Shown here in pieces: positions 25,395 through 35,500 of a stretch of 64,000 nt of DNA. The number at the start of each line of letters is the position of its first letter. The stretch's first letter is position 1. The stretch spans positions 310,001 through 374,000 of the forward strand of contig NZ_JBGCCH010000002.1 in NCBI RefSeq assembly GCF_041261205.1, in the 5' to 3' direction. The translations under genes were made by a program, and so were the position numbers. Under the pieces are notes generated by a model that ran no database searches, was not told the DNA's origin, and saw nothing but the letters and a program-made list of their open reading frames with translations. Source of the stretch: Catenulispora sp. MAP5-51 (GTDB lineage: Bacteria; Actinomycetota; Actinomycetes; Streptomycetales; Catenulisporaceae).

Positions 25395-26201
25395 TCACGC
25401 CCCCGAAGCCAGCTCCCGCGACCGGTCCCGAGCGGCCTCCAGGGCCGCGATCATCGCCGCGCGCACCCCGTGGTCCTCCATGGTGCGGATGGCCGAGATG
25501 GTGGTGCCGGCCGGGGAGGTGACCGCCTCGCGCAGCTTCACCGGGTGCTCGCCGGAGTCGCGCAGCATCACCGCGGCGCCGATGGCGGCCTGCACGATCA
25601 GGTCGTGGGCGGCGGCGCGGGGCAGGCCGAGCAGGATGCCGGCGTCGGTCATGGCCTCGACGAGGTAGTAGAAGTACGCCGGTCCCGAGCCGGACAGGGC
25701 CGTCACGGCGTCCTGCTGGGCCTCCGGGACCCGGATGGTCTTGCCGACCGGGGCGAAGATCTGCTCCGTGCGGACCAGGTGCTCCTCGGTGGCGTGGGCG
25801 CCGGCCGAGATCGCCGACATGGCCTCGTCCACCAGGACCGGGGTGTTGGTCATGACCCGGACCACCGGGACGCCCTCGGCCAGGCGGGAGGCGATGAAGT
25901 GGGTGGTGATGCCCGCCGCGCCGGTGACGACCAGGCGGCCGACCGGGACGTGCGGGGCCAGTTCCTCCAGCAGCGCGGCCATGTCCTGCGGCTTGACCAT
26001 GAGGATCAGGGTGTCGGCCTTGGCCGCCGCCTCGGCGTTGCTCACCGCGTCGACCCCGTAGGCCGCCCTCAGCGCCGCCGCGCGGTCCGGGCGGCGGGCC
26101 GTCACCAGCACCTCGGACGCCGGTTTCCCGGCCCGCAGCAGGCCCGAGACCAGGGCCTCGCCGATCTTTCCGGTGCCGAGGACGGCGACGCGCTGGCTCA
26201 T
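25395..26201 (-). CDS. proC: Pyrroline-5-carboxylate reductase
   Basis: The enzyme (268 aa) reduces pyrroline-5-carboxylate to proline with NAD(P)H, the last step of proline synthesis. The Rossmann motif is VAVLGTGKIGEALVSGLL. The C-terminal catalytic domain carries ALSGSGPAYFYYLVEAMTDA, the family signature, and VTSPAGTTISAIRTMEDHGV. ATG at 26201 has GGAGA upstream. It sits next to proline dehydrogenase on the same strand, so synthesis and breakdown of proline are neighbours. Confidence 0.96.
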   Translation of the reverse strand: MSQRVAVLGTGKIGEALVSGLLRAGKPASEVLVTARRPDRAAALRAAYGVDAVSNAEAAAKADTLILMVKPQDMAALLEELAPHVPVGRLVVTGAAGITTHFIASRLAEGVPVVRVMTNTPVLVDEAMSAISAGAHATEEHLVRTEQIFAPVGKTIRVPEAQQDAVTALSGSGPAYFYYLVEAMTDAGILLGLPRAAAHDLIVQAAIGAAVMLRDSGEHPVKLREAVTSPAGTTISAIRTMEDHGVRAAMIAALEAARDRSRELASGA

Positions 26202-26240
26202 GGGGTCCGGTCTCCTCACATCCGCCACGAAGGGCTCGGG

Positions 26241-26280
26241 CGGCTCGGTCTGGCTCAGGCTGGCTCAGTCTGGCTCAGTC
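26241..26280. repeat. 10-bp tandem repeat starting at the proline dehydrogenase stop
   Basis: Four 10-bp units on the minus strand (consensus GACTGAGCCA) begin with the gene's last codon and TGA (26275-26277). TGA recurs every 10 bp in the first three units, giving stops in all three frames. Confidence 0.9.
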
Positions 26281-27204
26281 TTTCGAGAGCAGCGACCGGG
26301 CGAAGAAGCCGAGGTTCGCCGGACGCTCCGCCAATCGTCGCATGAGGTAGCCGTACCACTCGCTCCCGTACGGCACGTACACCCGCATGCGTTCGCCGGC
26401 GGAGGCCAGGCGCTTCTGTTCGTGCGGCCGGACGCCGAAGAGCATCTGGAACTCGTAGCTGCCGATGCCCCGGCCGTTGCGCACGGCCAGCGCGCCGCCG
26501 ATCTCGATCAGCCGCGGGTCGTGGGTGGCCAGCATCGGGTAGCCCTCGCCGGCCATCAGGGTGCGCATGCAGCGGACGAAGGACAGGTCCACCTCGTGCG
26601 TGTCCTGGTACGCCACCGACTCCGGCTCGCGATAGGCGCCCTTGACCAGCCGGACCCGCGACCCGGAGGCCGCGAAGTCCTTGCAGTCGGCCTCGGTGCG
26701 CCGCAGGTAGGCCTGCAGGCACAGGCCCGCCGTCGGATAGTCCCGCCGCAGCTCGGACACTATCTTCAGGGTCGAGTCGGTGGTGGTGTGGTCCTCCATG
26801 TCGAAGGTCACCGTGGTGCCGGCGCGCTGTGCGCCCTCGCAGATGGCGTGCGCGTGCTCGAGCGCTATCTTCTCGCCGTCGTTGCTCAGGGACTGGCCGA
26901 CCGCCGAGAGCTTCACCGACACCTCGGCGTGCGGCGTCAGGCCCGCCGCCGCCAGCCGCTCCAGCAGGAGCAGGTAGGCCTCCTTGACCAGGATCGCCTG
27001 GTTGGAGTCGGTCGTGTCCTCGCCCAGATGGTCCAGGGTGGCCAGCAGGCCGTCCTCGATCAGGGCGTCGGCCACGGCGACGGCGTCGTCGGTGGCCGGA
27101 CCGGCGACGTAGCGCTTCACCACCTGGCGCGACCCCGGGGAGCGCTCGACCAGGGTACGGGTGCGATCACTGCCCGCCGCCGCCAGCAACGTCCGACGCA
27201 ACAC
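26275..27204 (-). CDS. Proline dehydrogenase (FAD-dependent)
   Basis: A 309-aa single-function proline dehydrogenase, which oxidises proline to pyrroline-5-carboxylate and passes electrons to FAD and the quinone pool. Barrel motifs include TTVTFDMEDHTTTDSTL, GLCLQAYLRRTEADC, RLVKGAYREPESVAY, and LATHDPRLIE. The PutA-type aldehyde dehydrogenase half is absent, as is normal in actinobacteria. GTG at 27204 is 7 bp after GAGGAGG. Confidence 0.93.
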   Translation of the reverse strand: MLRRTLLAAAGSDRTRTLVERSPGSRQVVKRYVAGPATDDAVAVADALIEDGLLATLDHLGEDTTDSNQAILVKEAYLLLLERLAAAGLTPHAEVSVKLSAVGQSLSNDGEKIALEHAHAICEGAQRAGTTVTFDMEDHTTTDSTLKIVSELRRDYPTAGLCLQAYLRRTEADCKDFAASGSRVRLVKGAYREPESVAYQDTHEVDLSFVRCMRTLMAGEGYPMLATHDPRLIEIGGALAVRNGRGIGSYEFQMLFGVRPHEQKRLASAGERMRVYVPYGSEWYGYLMRRLAERPANLGFFARSLLSKD

Positions 27205-27324
27205 CGCAGAGCCTCCTCGACAGGTTGGTACCCAGCAGGGCAAGCCTAGGACCAGATCGAGGAGGCGGCTGAGCCGGTGAGCCGCGCGGGGTACCCCGTG
27301 GGCCGGACGGCTCAGGGGCGGCCG

Positions 27325-28089
27325 CTACGGCCGCCGCACCACTCCGAGCCACGTCGCGTACTCCTCGACCACCATCCCGTCCGGGAAGTGGCCCAGCAGG
27401 ATCGCGCGCTCGGCGTCCAGGAACTCCGCCATCCGCTCCGGCTCGACCTCGCTCGCGTACGACCGCGACATGATGTTCGTGATCCGGTCCTCCAGCGGGA
27501 CCGGGCGGGACCAGTGCGTCTGGAAGACCTCCACCGGCAGGTGCGACCACCGGCTCCCCAGCTCGATCCGCGGCTCCTGGTCCAGCGCGGTGCTGTCGTT
27601 GCCGTAGTCCGGGTCGCCGCCGATCAGCTCCCTGATCCGGTCGTTGTAGCCCAGGCGCCAGGACGCGTCGGCGGTCGGCATGTTCCAGAAACAGGCCAGC
27701 GCGCCCCCGGGCTTGAGGACTCTGATGACCTCCGGGACCGCGAGATCCGGGTCCACCCAGTGCCAGGCCTGCGCGAAGGTCACGAAGTCGACGGACTCCG
27801 CCCGCAGCGGCAGCGCGTTGGCGCTGCCCATGACCGCGCCGACTCCCGGCGACTGCGAGACCAGCTGCCGCAGCATCGGTTCGGACAGCTCGACCGCGGT
27901 CACCGCCGCGCCGCGCTCCTGGAGCTGGCGCGCGGCGATGCCGGTCCCGGCACCGACGTCGGCCACGCGGGCCCCGGACAGCGCGCGCCCGGAGAACTCC
28001 TGCAACGAGTCGAAGATCTCCGCGGGATACGTCGGTCGAGACTTGGCGTAGGCGGATACCAGGGTGTCGAACTTCGATGACTCGGCCAA
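27325..28089 (-). CDS. Class I SAM-dependent methyltransferase
   Basis: A 254-aa methyltransferase (methyltransf_11 type). Motif I is VADVGAGTGIAARQLQERG, motif II is AVTAVELSEPML, and motif III is VDFVTFAQAWHWVDPD. The target is unknown. The only plausible start is a TTG at 28089, 5 bp after GGGGAG; the upstream frame has no methyltransferase sequence. Confidence 0.82.
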   Translation of the reverse strand: MAESSKFDTLVSAYAKSRPTYPAEIFDSLQEFSGRALSGARVADVGAGTGIAARQLQERGAAVTAVELSEPMLRQLVSQSPGVGAVMGSANALPLRAESVDFVTFAQAWHWVDPDLAVPEVIRVLKPGGALACFWNMPTADASWRLGYNDRIRELIGGDPDYGNDSTALDQEPRIELGSRWSHLPVEVFQTHWSRPVPLEDRITNIMSRSYASEVEPERMAEFLDAERAILLGHFPDGMVVEEYATWLGVVRRP

Positions 28090-28106
28090 TGGAACTCCCC
28101 TAGATC

Positions 28107-29024
28107 TTATTCGGACACCGGCAGAGCCCGCGGCTCCGCCTCCTCCCGCACGCTCGCCAGAGCGCGCCGGGCGAAGACCAGGGATTCGCGGAGGTCCTCC
28201 TCGCGCTGCAGATCGGTCTCCGCGCGCCGAGTACTCACCTCCAGCACGACGGCGCCGGCCAGCCCGCGGCGCGCGATGCGCTCCAGGACCTCCTGGCAGG
28301 GCTGCGAGCCGCGGCCGGGCACCAGGTGCTCGTCCTTGTTCTGCCCGGTGCCGTCGGCCAGGTGCAGGTGGACGAGCTTGTCGCCCATGCGCTCGTACAT
28401 CGCCATCGCGTCGTTGCGGGCGGTCGCGGTGTGCGACAGGTCCAGGACGTAGTGCTCGAAGCCGGTCTCGGTGGGGTCCCAGCCGGGGAAGTAGGCCTCG
28501 CCCTCGCGCTCCATCCGCGGCATCTTGATCCGCGGGAGGCGGCCGAAGATGTCGGGGGTGGAGGCCCGCCACGGGTACATGTTCTCGACCGCGAACCGGA
28601 CCTCCGACTCCTGATTCAGCCGCTTGATGCCCTCGGCGAACTCCTCGGCGTAGGGCTGCTGCCAGCGGAACGGCGGGTGCACCACGACGACCTTGGCGCC
28701 GACCCGCTCGGCGGCCTCGCGGGACTTCTTGAGCTTCTCCCACGGGTCCGAGCCCCAGACCCGCTTCAGGTTCAGCCAGAACAGCGTCGGGGCGTGGATC
28801 GACAGCACCGGCATCTGGTACTCGTCGACGTACTCCAGGATCTTGTCCGGGTGCTGGCTCGCCGGGTCGATGGAGACCATGACCTCGACGCCGTCGTAGC
28901 CGAGCCGGTTGGCCACGTCGAAGGCGTAGCGCGTGGACTCGGGGTAGACCGACGACGTCGACAGGCCCACCTTCGGTGTGGTGACCTGCTCCGTCGTCCC
29001 GGTGCTGTCGGTCCTGAAGGTCAC
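28107..29024 (-). CDS. TIM-barrel sugar-phosphate isomerase/endonuclease-IV-like protein
   Basis: A 305-aa protein of the xylose-isomerase-like TIM barrel group (AP_endonuc_2). Segments include VGLSTSSVYPESTRYAFDVA, GYDGVEVMVS, MPVLSIHAPTLFWLN, VVVHPPFRWQQPYAEEF, and FAVENMYPW; the His and Glu residues fit metal ligands. In Streptomyces this gene also adjoins ppx/gppA, but its substrate is not known. The GTG at 29024 starts 5 nt after the Ppx stop. Confidence 0.82.
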   Translation of the reverse strand: MTFRTDSTGTTEQVTTPKVGLSTSSVYPESTRYAFDVANRLGYDGVEVMVSIDPASQHPDKILEYVDEYQMPVLSIHAPTLFWLNLKRVWGSDPWEKLKKSREAAERVGAKVVVVHPPFRWQQPYAEEFAEGIKRLNQESEVRFAVENMYPWRASTPDIFGRLPRIKMPRMEREGEAYFPGWDPTETGFEHYVLDLSHTATARNDAMAMYERMGDKLVHLHLADGTGQNKDEHLVPGRGSQPCQEVLERIARRGLAGAVVLEVSTRRAETDLQREEDLRESLVFARRALASVREEAEPRALPVSE

Positions 29025-29029
29025 GCCGC

Positions 29030-29959
29030 TCAGCTTACAAGGGTGTCCAGCCGCCGGAGGATGACGCCTTCGCGCAGCGCCCACGGGCACAGGTCGGCGA
29101 CCTCCACGTTGAACAGGTCGAACGCGGCGTCGGCGACCACCGCGCCGGCCAGCAGCTGCCCGGCCCGGCCCGGGGACACCCCGGGGAGCCCGGCGCGCTG
29201 GGCCGCGGACATCTGCGACAGCCGCGGCACCCACTCGGTCAGGTCCCGGGCGCGCAGCGAGCGCGGCGCGTACAGGCCCTGCGCCGAGGGCGCGGCGCCG
29301 GCGATCCGGGCCAGCGTTCGGAAGGTCTTGGAGGTGATCACCACGCGGTCCGGGCGGCCGGCCCGGGCCACCCGGGAGACGCCCTTGGCGATCTCGTGGC
29401 GCACGTAGCGGCGCAGCTCCCGGATCTGGTCGGGGCCGGCCGGATCGCCCTTGAGGCGGTCGTGGGTCAGGCGCGAGGCGCCCAGCGGCAGGGACTCCAT
29501 GACGTCCGGCAGCTCGTCCAGACCCACCGCGATCTCCAGCGAGCCGCCGCCGATGTCCAGGACCAGCAGCCGGCCGGCGGACCAGCCGAACCAGCGGCGC
29601 ACGGCCAGGAAGGTCAGCTTCGCCTCGTCCGGGCCCGGCAGCACCTCCAGCGCGACCCCGGTCTCCTCGCGCACCTTGGCCAGCACCTCGTCGCCGTTGG
29701 CGGCCTCGCGGACCGCGGAGGTGGCGAAGGCGAGCATCTCCTCGGCGCCCTTGTCCTCGGCCACCCGCAGGGCGTGCGCGACGACGTAGCACAGGCGCTC
29801 GATGCCGCTGGGGACGATGGCCCCGCGGTCGTCGGTGAGCTGGGACAGGTGCAGCTCGACCTTGTGCGAGAAGGCCGGGATGGGATGGGCGCCGGCGTGC
29901 GCGTCCAGCAGCAGTAAGTGGACCGTGTTCGATCCGACGTCCAACACTCCGAGGCGCAT
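29030..29959 (-). CDS. Exopolyphosphatase / GppA-type phosphatase
   Basis: A 309-aa ASKHA-fold enzyme that hydrolyses polyphosphate or pppGpp. The phosphate-1 loop is [34 protein letters not shown] and [17 protein letters not shown] (phosphate-2) follow. It is shorter than E. coli Ppx/GppA because it lacks the C-terminal HD-like domain, as is common in actinobacteria. The start is the ATG at 29959 directly before the phosphate loop. It forms an operon with the TIM-barrel gene. Confidence 0.92.
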   Translation of the reverse strand: MRLGVLDVGSNTVHLLLLDAHAGAHPIPAFSHKVELHLSQLTDDRGAIVPSGIERLCYVVAHALRVAEDKGAEEMLAFATSAVREAANGDEVLAKVREETGVALEVLPGPDEAKLTFLAVRRWFGWSAGRLLVLDIGGGSLEIAVGLDELPDVMESLPLGASRLTHDRLKGDPAGPDQIRELRRYVRHEIAKGVSRVARAGRPDRVVITSKTFRTLARIAGAAPSAQGLYAPRSLRARDLTEWVPRLSQMSAAQRAGLPGVSPGRAGQLLAGAVVADAAFDLFNVEVADLCPWALREGVILRRLDTLVS

Positions 29960-30018
29960 ATCGCGATAGGTTACCCGGCCTCCCACGGCCGAGCGCGCCG
30001 ACCGCGTAGGCTTGTGCG

Positions 30019-30762
30019 GTGCCTGAAGTACCGCTCGACTTCCCCCGTGAATGGGTGGAGTTCACCGACCCCGACAACGCCGCCCAGCTCTACCGGGCCG
30101 ATCTGACCTGGCTGTGCTCGCGCTGGACCTGTATCTGGGGTGCCGGCTGCGGGGGCATCCGGCCCGGCCGGGCCTCCGACGGCTGCTGCACCCTGGGTGC
30201 GCACTATTCGGACAAAGCCGACCGGAAGCGGGTCGAGAAGGCCGCCGAGCGGCTCACGGACGAGACCTGGCAGTTCCGGTCGGTCGGCCTGGAACTCGGA
30301 ATCACTCAGAAGGATGAGGACGGGGACAAGCAGACCCGCGTCGTCGAGGGCGCCTGCGTCTTCCTGAACCGGCCCGGGTTCGCCGGCGGCGAGGGCTGCT
30401 CGCTGCACGCGCTGGCCCTGCGCGAGGACGTGCACCCGCTGACCACCAAGCCGGACGTGTGCTGGCAGCTGCCGGTCCGCCGCTCCTACGACCGCGTGGA
30501 GCGCCCGGACGGAACCGAGATCCTGGTGGTCTCGATCGGCGAGTACGACCGGCGCGGCTGGGGCGGCGGCGGACACGACCTGAACTGGTGGTGCACCGGG
30601 GCCACCGAGGCCCACGTCGGCCGCGAGCCGGTCTACGTGTCCTACGGCCCGGAGCTGACCGAGATGATGGGCGAGAAGGCCTACGAGGTGCTGGTCGGCC
30701 TGTGCGAGGCACGGGACGCCGCGCGGGTGCTGGTCGCGCCGCATCCGGCCGATCCAGCCTGA
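30019..30762 (+). CDS. Conserved cysteine-rich actinobacterial protein, function unknown
   Basis: A 247-aa cytoplasmic protein that I recognise as widely conserved in actinobacteria but not characterised. Cys residues cluster near the N-terminus ([35 protein letters not shown]), with more at [17 protein letters not shown] and VCWQLPV. This suggests metal or Fe-S binding, which is unproven. It is transcribed divergently from ppx, starting at a GTG 60 bp away. Its TGA lies in an 11-bp tandem repeat. Confidence 0.72.
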   Translation: MPEVPLDFPREWVEFTDPDNAAQLYRADLTWLCSRWTCIWGAGCGGIRPGRASDGCCTLGAHYSDKADRKRVEKAAERLTDETWQFRSVGLELGITQKDEDGDKQTRVVEGACVFLNRPGFAGGEGCSLHALALREDVHPLTTKPDVCWQLPVRRSYDRVERPDGTEILVVSIGEYDRRGWGGGGHDLNWWCTGATEAHVGREPVYVSYGPELTEMMGEKAYEVLVGLCEARDAARVLVAPHPADPA

Positions 30763-30790
30763 TCCCGGCCTGATCCCGGCCTGATCCGGG
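30758..30790. repeat. 11-bp tandem repeat over a stop codon
   Basis: Three units of CCTGATCCCGG (the third with two changes) run from 30758. TGA occurs at 30760 (the gene's own stop), 30771 and 30782, one in each reading frame. Confidence 0.92.
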
Positions 30791-30859
30791 GTTCTCTTCG
30801 CTGATTCTCCACGAATCAGACTATTGCCACACGCCATTGAGAACCCTAGTTTGCCCAGT

Positions 30860-32392
30860 ATGCGTTCTGTCATGGTGCTTCTGACCGCCCTGGCCGCCTC
30901 CGCATCCTTTGCCAGTGCCAGTGCCAGTGCCGATGCCGGCGCCAGTGCCGGCGCCGGTCCGGTCCAACGGGTCTCCGCGACGAACCCGGTGGCGGGCTGC
31001 ACGGCCGGCGCGGCCACCGGGACCGTGTATCCGAACACCACCACCGAGCCGTTCGTCGCGGTCGACCCGCGCCGGCCGCGCCGCGCGATCGTCACCTGGC
31101 AGCAGGACCGCTGGAGCGACGGCGGCGCCCACGCCGGGGACTACGCCTGGACCTCCGACGGCACCCACTACACGGTCGGCACGCTGCCGTTCGGCCAGTG
31201 CTCCGGCGCCAACGACTACCACCGGATCTCCGACCTGTGGGTGAGCTTCGGCCCGGACGGCGTCGCCTACAGCAGCGCGCTGCAGTTCGACGAGAACACG
31301 CCGCGCTCGGGAGTCGGCGGGGCGACGTCCTTCGACGGCGGGGCGACCTGGAAGTACGCGCAGCCGATCATCGCCGACGACGACCCGAATCTGGGCGACG
31401 ACAAGAACTCCGTGACCGCCGACCAGTTGCATCCCGGTGTCGCCTATCAGGTGTGGGACCGGCTGGACACGTCCGACAACGGCTTCACCGGCCCCGCGCT
31501 GATCTCGGTGACCCGCGACCACGGCAAGACGTGGTCCAAGCCCGCGACACTGGTCGACACCGCGGCGGTCGCGCCGTTCACCCAGACCATCGGCAACATC
31601 GTGGCCGAGGCCCCGAACGGCACGCTCTACGACTTCTTCAACCTCATCGAGTACACCGACGCCAACGCCGACACCCCGATCAGCTCGACGTACTCGATGG
31701 TGAGGTCCACCGACGAGGGCGCGACGTGGTCCGCCCCGACCCCGGTGACGCCGGACTCCTCGGTGGCCGAGGTCGACCCGAACGATCCGACCAAGGCGCT
31801 GCGCGCCGGCGGCGGCCTGGAGGCGGTCGCGGTGAACCCGGTGACCGGCCGGATCTGGCTGACGTACGAGGGCTCGGACTTCAGCGGCGGGAAGTACGAC
31901 CAGGCCGAGCTGGTGTCGTCCGGGGACGGCGGCCGGACGTGGACGGCGCCGCAGCTGGTGAGCAAGCCGGGCGTGCCGGCGTTCACGCCGGTGGTCTCCG
32001 TGGACGCGCTGGGCACGGTGAGCGTGTCGTACTACGACCTGCGCTACCTGCCGGCCGGCGACACCACGACGCTGCCGACCGCGCGGTTCCTGAAGGTGCT
32101 GCCGTTCGGCGACCCGCGGCGCGCGACCGAACGGCAGCTGACGCCGGCGTTCGACTGGCTGCTGGCGCCGAACGCCGGCGGGTACATGCTCGGCGACTAC
32201 GAGGGCATGACGCCGGCCGGGCCGCTCGGGGAGCAGAACGTGTTCGTGGCTTCGCTGAACGCGCCGCAGCACGCCACTGATGTGTACAGCGGGGTGTTCG
32301 TCGGGCCGTTCTCGGCGACCGGCGGGGATGGCGGGACCCCGGCGGCGCACACCCCGTTGTCCTCGCACGCGGCGCGGGTGATGAACCGGTAG
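30860..32392 (+). CDS. Secreted sialidase-superfamily (BNR/Asp-box) protein
   Basis: About 510 aa from the ATG at 30860 (another ATG is at 30824). An N-terminal signal peptide (MRSVMVLLTALAAS) leads into a short Ser/Ala/Gly repeat. The body is a beta-propeller with four Asp boxes (SFDGGATW, TRDHGKTW, STDEGATW, SGDGGRTW). The catalytic Arg triad of true sialidases is not obvious, so it may bind glycans or act as another exo-glycosidase. It is separated from the opposing fusion gene by a strong hairpin. Confidence 0.78.
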   Translation: MRSVMVLLTALAASASFASASASADAGASAGAGPVQRVSATNPVAGCTAGAATGTVYPNTTTEPFVAVDPRRPRRAIVTWQQDRWSDGGAHAGDYAWTSDGTHYTVGTLPFGQCSGANDYHRISDLWVSFGPDGVAYSSALQFDENTPRSGVGGATSFDGGATWKYAQPIIADDDPNLGDDKNSVTADQLHPGVAYQVWDRLDTSDNGFTGPALISVTRDHGKTWSKPATLVDTAAVAPFTQTIGNIVAEAPNGTLYDFFNLIEYTDANADTPISSTYSMVRSTDEGATWSAPTPVTPDSSVAEVDPNDPTKALRAGGGLEAVAVNPVTGRIWLTYEGSDFSGGKYDQAELVSSGDGGRTWTAPQLVSKPGVPAFTPVVSVDALGTVSVSYYDLRYLPAGDTTTLPTARFLKVLPFGDPRRATERQLTPAFDWLLAPNAGGYMLGDYEGMTPAGPLGEQNVFVASLNAPQHATDVYSGVFVGPFSATGGDGGTPAAHTPLSSHAARVMNR

Positions 32393-32402
32393 GCGCGAAT
32401 TC

Positions 32403-32447
32403 GGTAAACAGGCAATCGGAAGCAGGCCATCCGTAAGCAGGCAAAGG
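32403..32447. repeat. 15-bp tandem repeat just after the sialidase-like gene
   Basis: Three units (first GGTAAACAGGCAATC) at 32403-32417, 32418-32432 and 32433-32447 share a CAGGC core. They begin 10 bp past the stop codon and lead into the terminator hairpin. Confidence 0.75.
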
Positions 32448-32486
32448 GAAGGCGCCCGACGGGCTGGGACACGTCGAGCGCCTTCC
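32447..32486. terminator. Terminator between convergent genes
   Basis: GGAAGGCGC (32447-32455) pairs perfectly with GCGCCTTCC (32478-32486), and CGAC/GTCG inside extends the stem. It lies between the sialidase-like gene (+) and the large sigma-fusion gene (-). Confidence 0.82.
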
Positions 32487-32518
32487 GGGCTCCGGCGCGG
32501 CGGGGGCCGGAGCGTCTG

Positions 32519-32558
32519 TGGGCCGCTATGGGCCGCTATGGGCCGCTGTGGGCCGCGA
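32519..32558. repeat. 10-bp tandem repeat abutting the sigma-fusion stop
   Basis: Four 10-bp units (TGGGCCGCTA, twice, then two variants) end exactly where the gene's stop codon begins at 32559. Confidence 0.88.
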
Positions 32559-35500
32559 TCAGTGGTGCGGCTTGCGATGCGAGGGCTGCGAAGACGGTCC
32601 GGAGCCGGTGCCCGTCGGCGACGACGGGCCGCTGGAGGAGCCCGAACCGCTCGAGGGACCCGGGCCGCTCGGCGAGCTCGGGCCGCGCGAGGGGGCGCTG
32701 CTGCTGCTCGACGAGGGCGGTCTGCCCGGACTGGTCGGGCCGCTCGGGCCGCTCGCGCTCTGGCTGGAGGGCGCCGAGCTGTGGGGCGTGCTCGGGCTGC
32801 TGACCGGGCTGGTCGGCGTGCCCGAGGGCGTGCTGCTCGAGGGCGTGGACGGCGTGCTGGAACCGCCCGACGGCGAGCTGCCGCTCGGGCTGGTCGGGCC
32901 GCCGGGGCTGGTCGGACCGGTCGGGCCGCCGCCGGAGCCGCCACCGCCGGAGATCGAGACCATCTGGCCGCTGGGGTCGAAGCTCACGTGGGCGGTCCAC
33001 GGGCCGCGCGGCGCGTCCGAGGAGTCCACCAGGATGTGGATCGACGTCTGGGCGCCGCCGGCGAGCATGCCGGAGGTGGCACTCAGGGTGAGCCAGGGGG
33101 CGTCGGGGGACGCCGTCCAGCTGATCGGCGCGGTGCCGGAGTTCCAGAGGGTCACGTCCACGTCGCCGGGGTTGTTCGAGCGCTGCGACACGCTGATGTG
33201 CAGCTGCGTGTCCCCGCTCGGGTCCTGCGAGGGTCCGGAGGACTGCGACGGCAGCGGGTCCACCGGGCCGTTGAAGGGCAGGCTGCTGCCGACGCTGGGC
33301 GCCGAGGACGCGGGCGTCGTCGGCAGCACCGCCGCGACCACCTGCGCGGCCACGCTGTCCCCGCCGGGCAGCCCGCTGGAGCGCGCACTGCCGGCCACCG
33401 GCAGGGCGGGCCCGGCGTCCGGGCTGGAGCTGGGACGCGGGTAGTCCGGCGTCTGCGAGGTGTTGCCGCCGGGATCCGGGGGCGTGAACAGGGTCTTGTT
33501 GCCGGCCGGCGTGGACGGTACGAAGAACACGAAGGCCGTCACCCCGGCCGCCCCGACCCCGCTGAGCACGGCGGAACTGGCCAGCGCGGACTTGACGCCC
33601 GGCCGGTTGCGCCTGCGCGTGTCCGGCCCGCCGGCGACGGGCCGGGTGAAGACGCGGGTGGCGTCGTGCGCCGCCCGCCTGCCGGGCATCATGCCCAGCG
33701 GCATGACGGCGGTCGGCATGACCCCCACCGGCGCGATCGGCGGCACCTGCGCCCCGGCCGGATCGCCGGCCGCCACCGACGCCGCGACGCTCGCGGCGGC
33801 CTCGTACGCGTCGCCGACCGGGGCGGCACCGCGCCGCACGGCCTCGATCCCCCGCCGCCGGCCCTCGACAGCCGCCGCCACGGAGTTGCGCGGCACCGGG
33901 CCGCGGGACCTCGTGGGGACCGGGCGCACGGGCCGGACGTCATCGAAGACGCCGGGCTCACGCTGGGTGCGGGCGGTGATCAGCGTGTCCTCGACGGAGG
34001 AGTCGCGGGCCGGGCCGAAGGACGCGACGAGGTCTTCGGCGCGCAGGGCGGCGAGGATCTCGGTCGAAGGACCGGCGGCGGGAGCGGGCTGGGGCCTGGG
34101 CTCGGGCTCTGGCTTGGGGAGCGCAGTGCCGGCCGGGCTTTCGCCGACCTCGCCCCCCGCGAACCTCTCGCTCGCGGACCGCCGCTGCGGCAGGCCCTCG
34201 GCGCCGAACTCATACTCACCGCCCGCAAATCGCTGCCCGGACACATCCCCGGCACCGGCGCTGCTGTACATCTCCCCCAAGGCCCAACCGTCGGCAGGCT
34301 CGCCCAACTCGGCCGGCCCGCCCTGCTCCGTCCCGAACCCCGCGCGCCCCGCCCCGAACCCCGCGGCCCGCTCGGCCCCGAACTCAGCACCCCGATCGTT
34401 CCCGGTCGCCGCACCACCCCGCTGCGGCGTCCCGGCAGCGGCGGCCAGTCCCCGGCGCGGCGCGATCGGGCCATCGTCCGGCTCCGCCGACGCCCGGCGG
34501 AGCCGGCGGCGCCGCTCGCTCCCGGCGTTCACAGCCGCAGCATCGAGACCACTTCCCTCGTCCATCCTGTTCGCCGGCGTCTTCGCGTCGGGGGACGCGT
34601 GCGCCGGGGTGCGTAATCGCTCTGGAGCCGTCGCCACGTCGCCGGCGACCGCCTCCGCGGCGGCCGAGGACACACGGCCGGCCAGCAGGGCTCCCAGGCG
34701 CCGCTGGCGGCGCTCGGCGGGCATCGGGGCGGCGGTGCGGGGCGGGTGCTGCGGACGCGCCGTCGGCGGCCGCGGCGTCGCTATCGCCGGGAAGCCGAAG
34801 GCGTCGAAGCGTGCCAGCCGGGTGGCGATCGCGGCCTTGTGCGCCGCCTTCTCCGGAGTGCTGTCCAGCAGGTCGCCCAGGACCCGCTCGCGCAGCTCCT
34901 TCGGCGCCGGGACGTGCGGCAGGATCGACGGGGCCTGCGGTGCCCCGAGCACCTTGTGCAGGTGGTACTGGCAGCGGGAGCAGGCGTCGACGTGCGCGAC
35001 CAGCGGTTCGCGGCGCTGCGCGGTCAGCCGGCCCGACCAGCCCTGGGCCAGCGCGGCCAGGTCCGGGCAGTGCGAGCGCGAGGTGCGCAGCAGCGCCAGG
35101 GCCGCCAGCGAGCGCTCCAGCTCGTGCCAGGCCTGCGACAGGACCTCGAACGACTCGGCCGCCGGCTTGCCCAGCATCATCCCGACCGCGCGGCTCTCCA
35201 TCCCGTGGCGGACCGAGAGCTCCAGCACCTCGCGGTGCGACGCGCTCAGGCCGTCGGTGTCCGGCCAGTCCAGCGAGGCCAGCTCCGCCGACAGCAGCGT
35301 GCGCTCCAGCTCGGCCATCGCCGCGTCCTTGGGCGCCGGTGCCGACGACAGGGCCCTGGCCGGTGCCGGGGCGGATCCCGAGCCCGCCGCCGCCGACGCA
35401 GATGCCGATGCCCATGTCGATGACGGTGCCGATAACGATGCCGCCGATGCCGATGCCGCCGACCCCGTCAGGCGCAGCCGCGGCAGCTTCCCGGCCCGGC

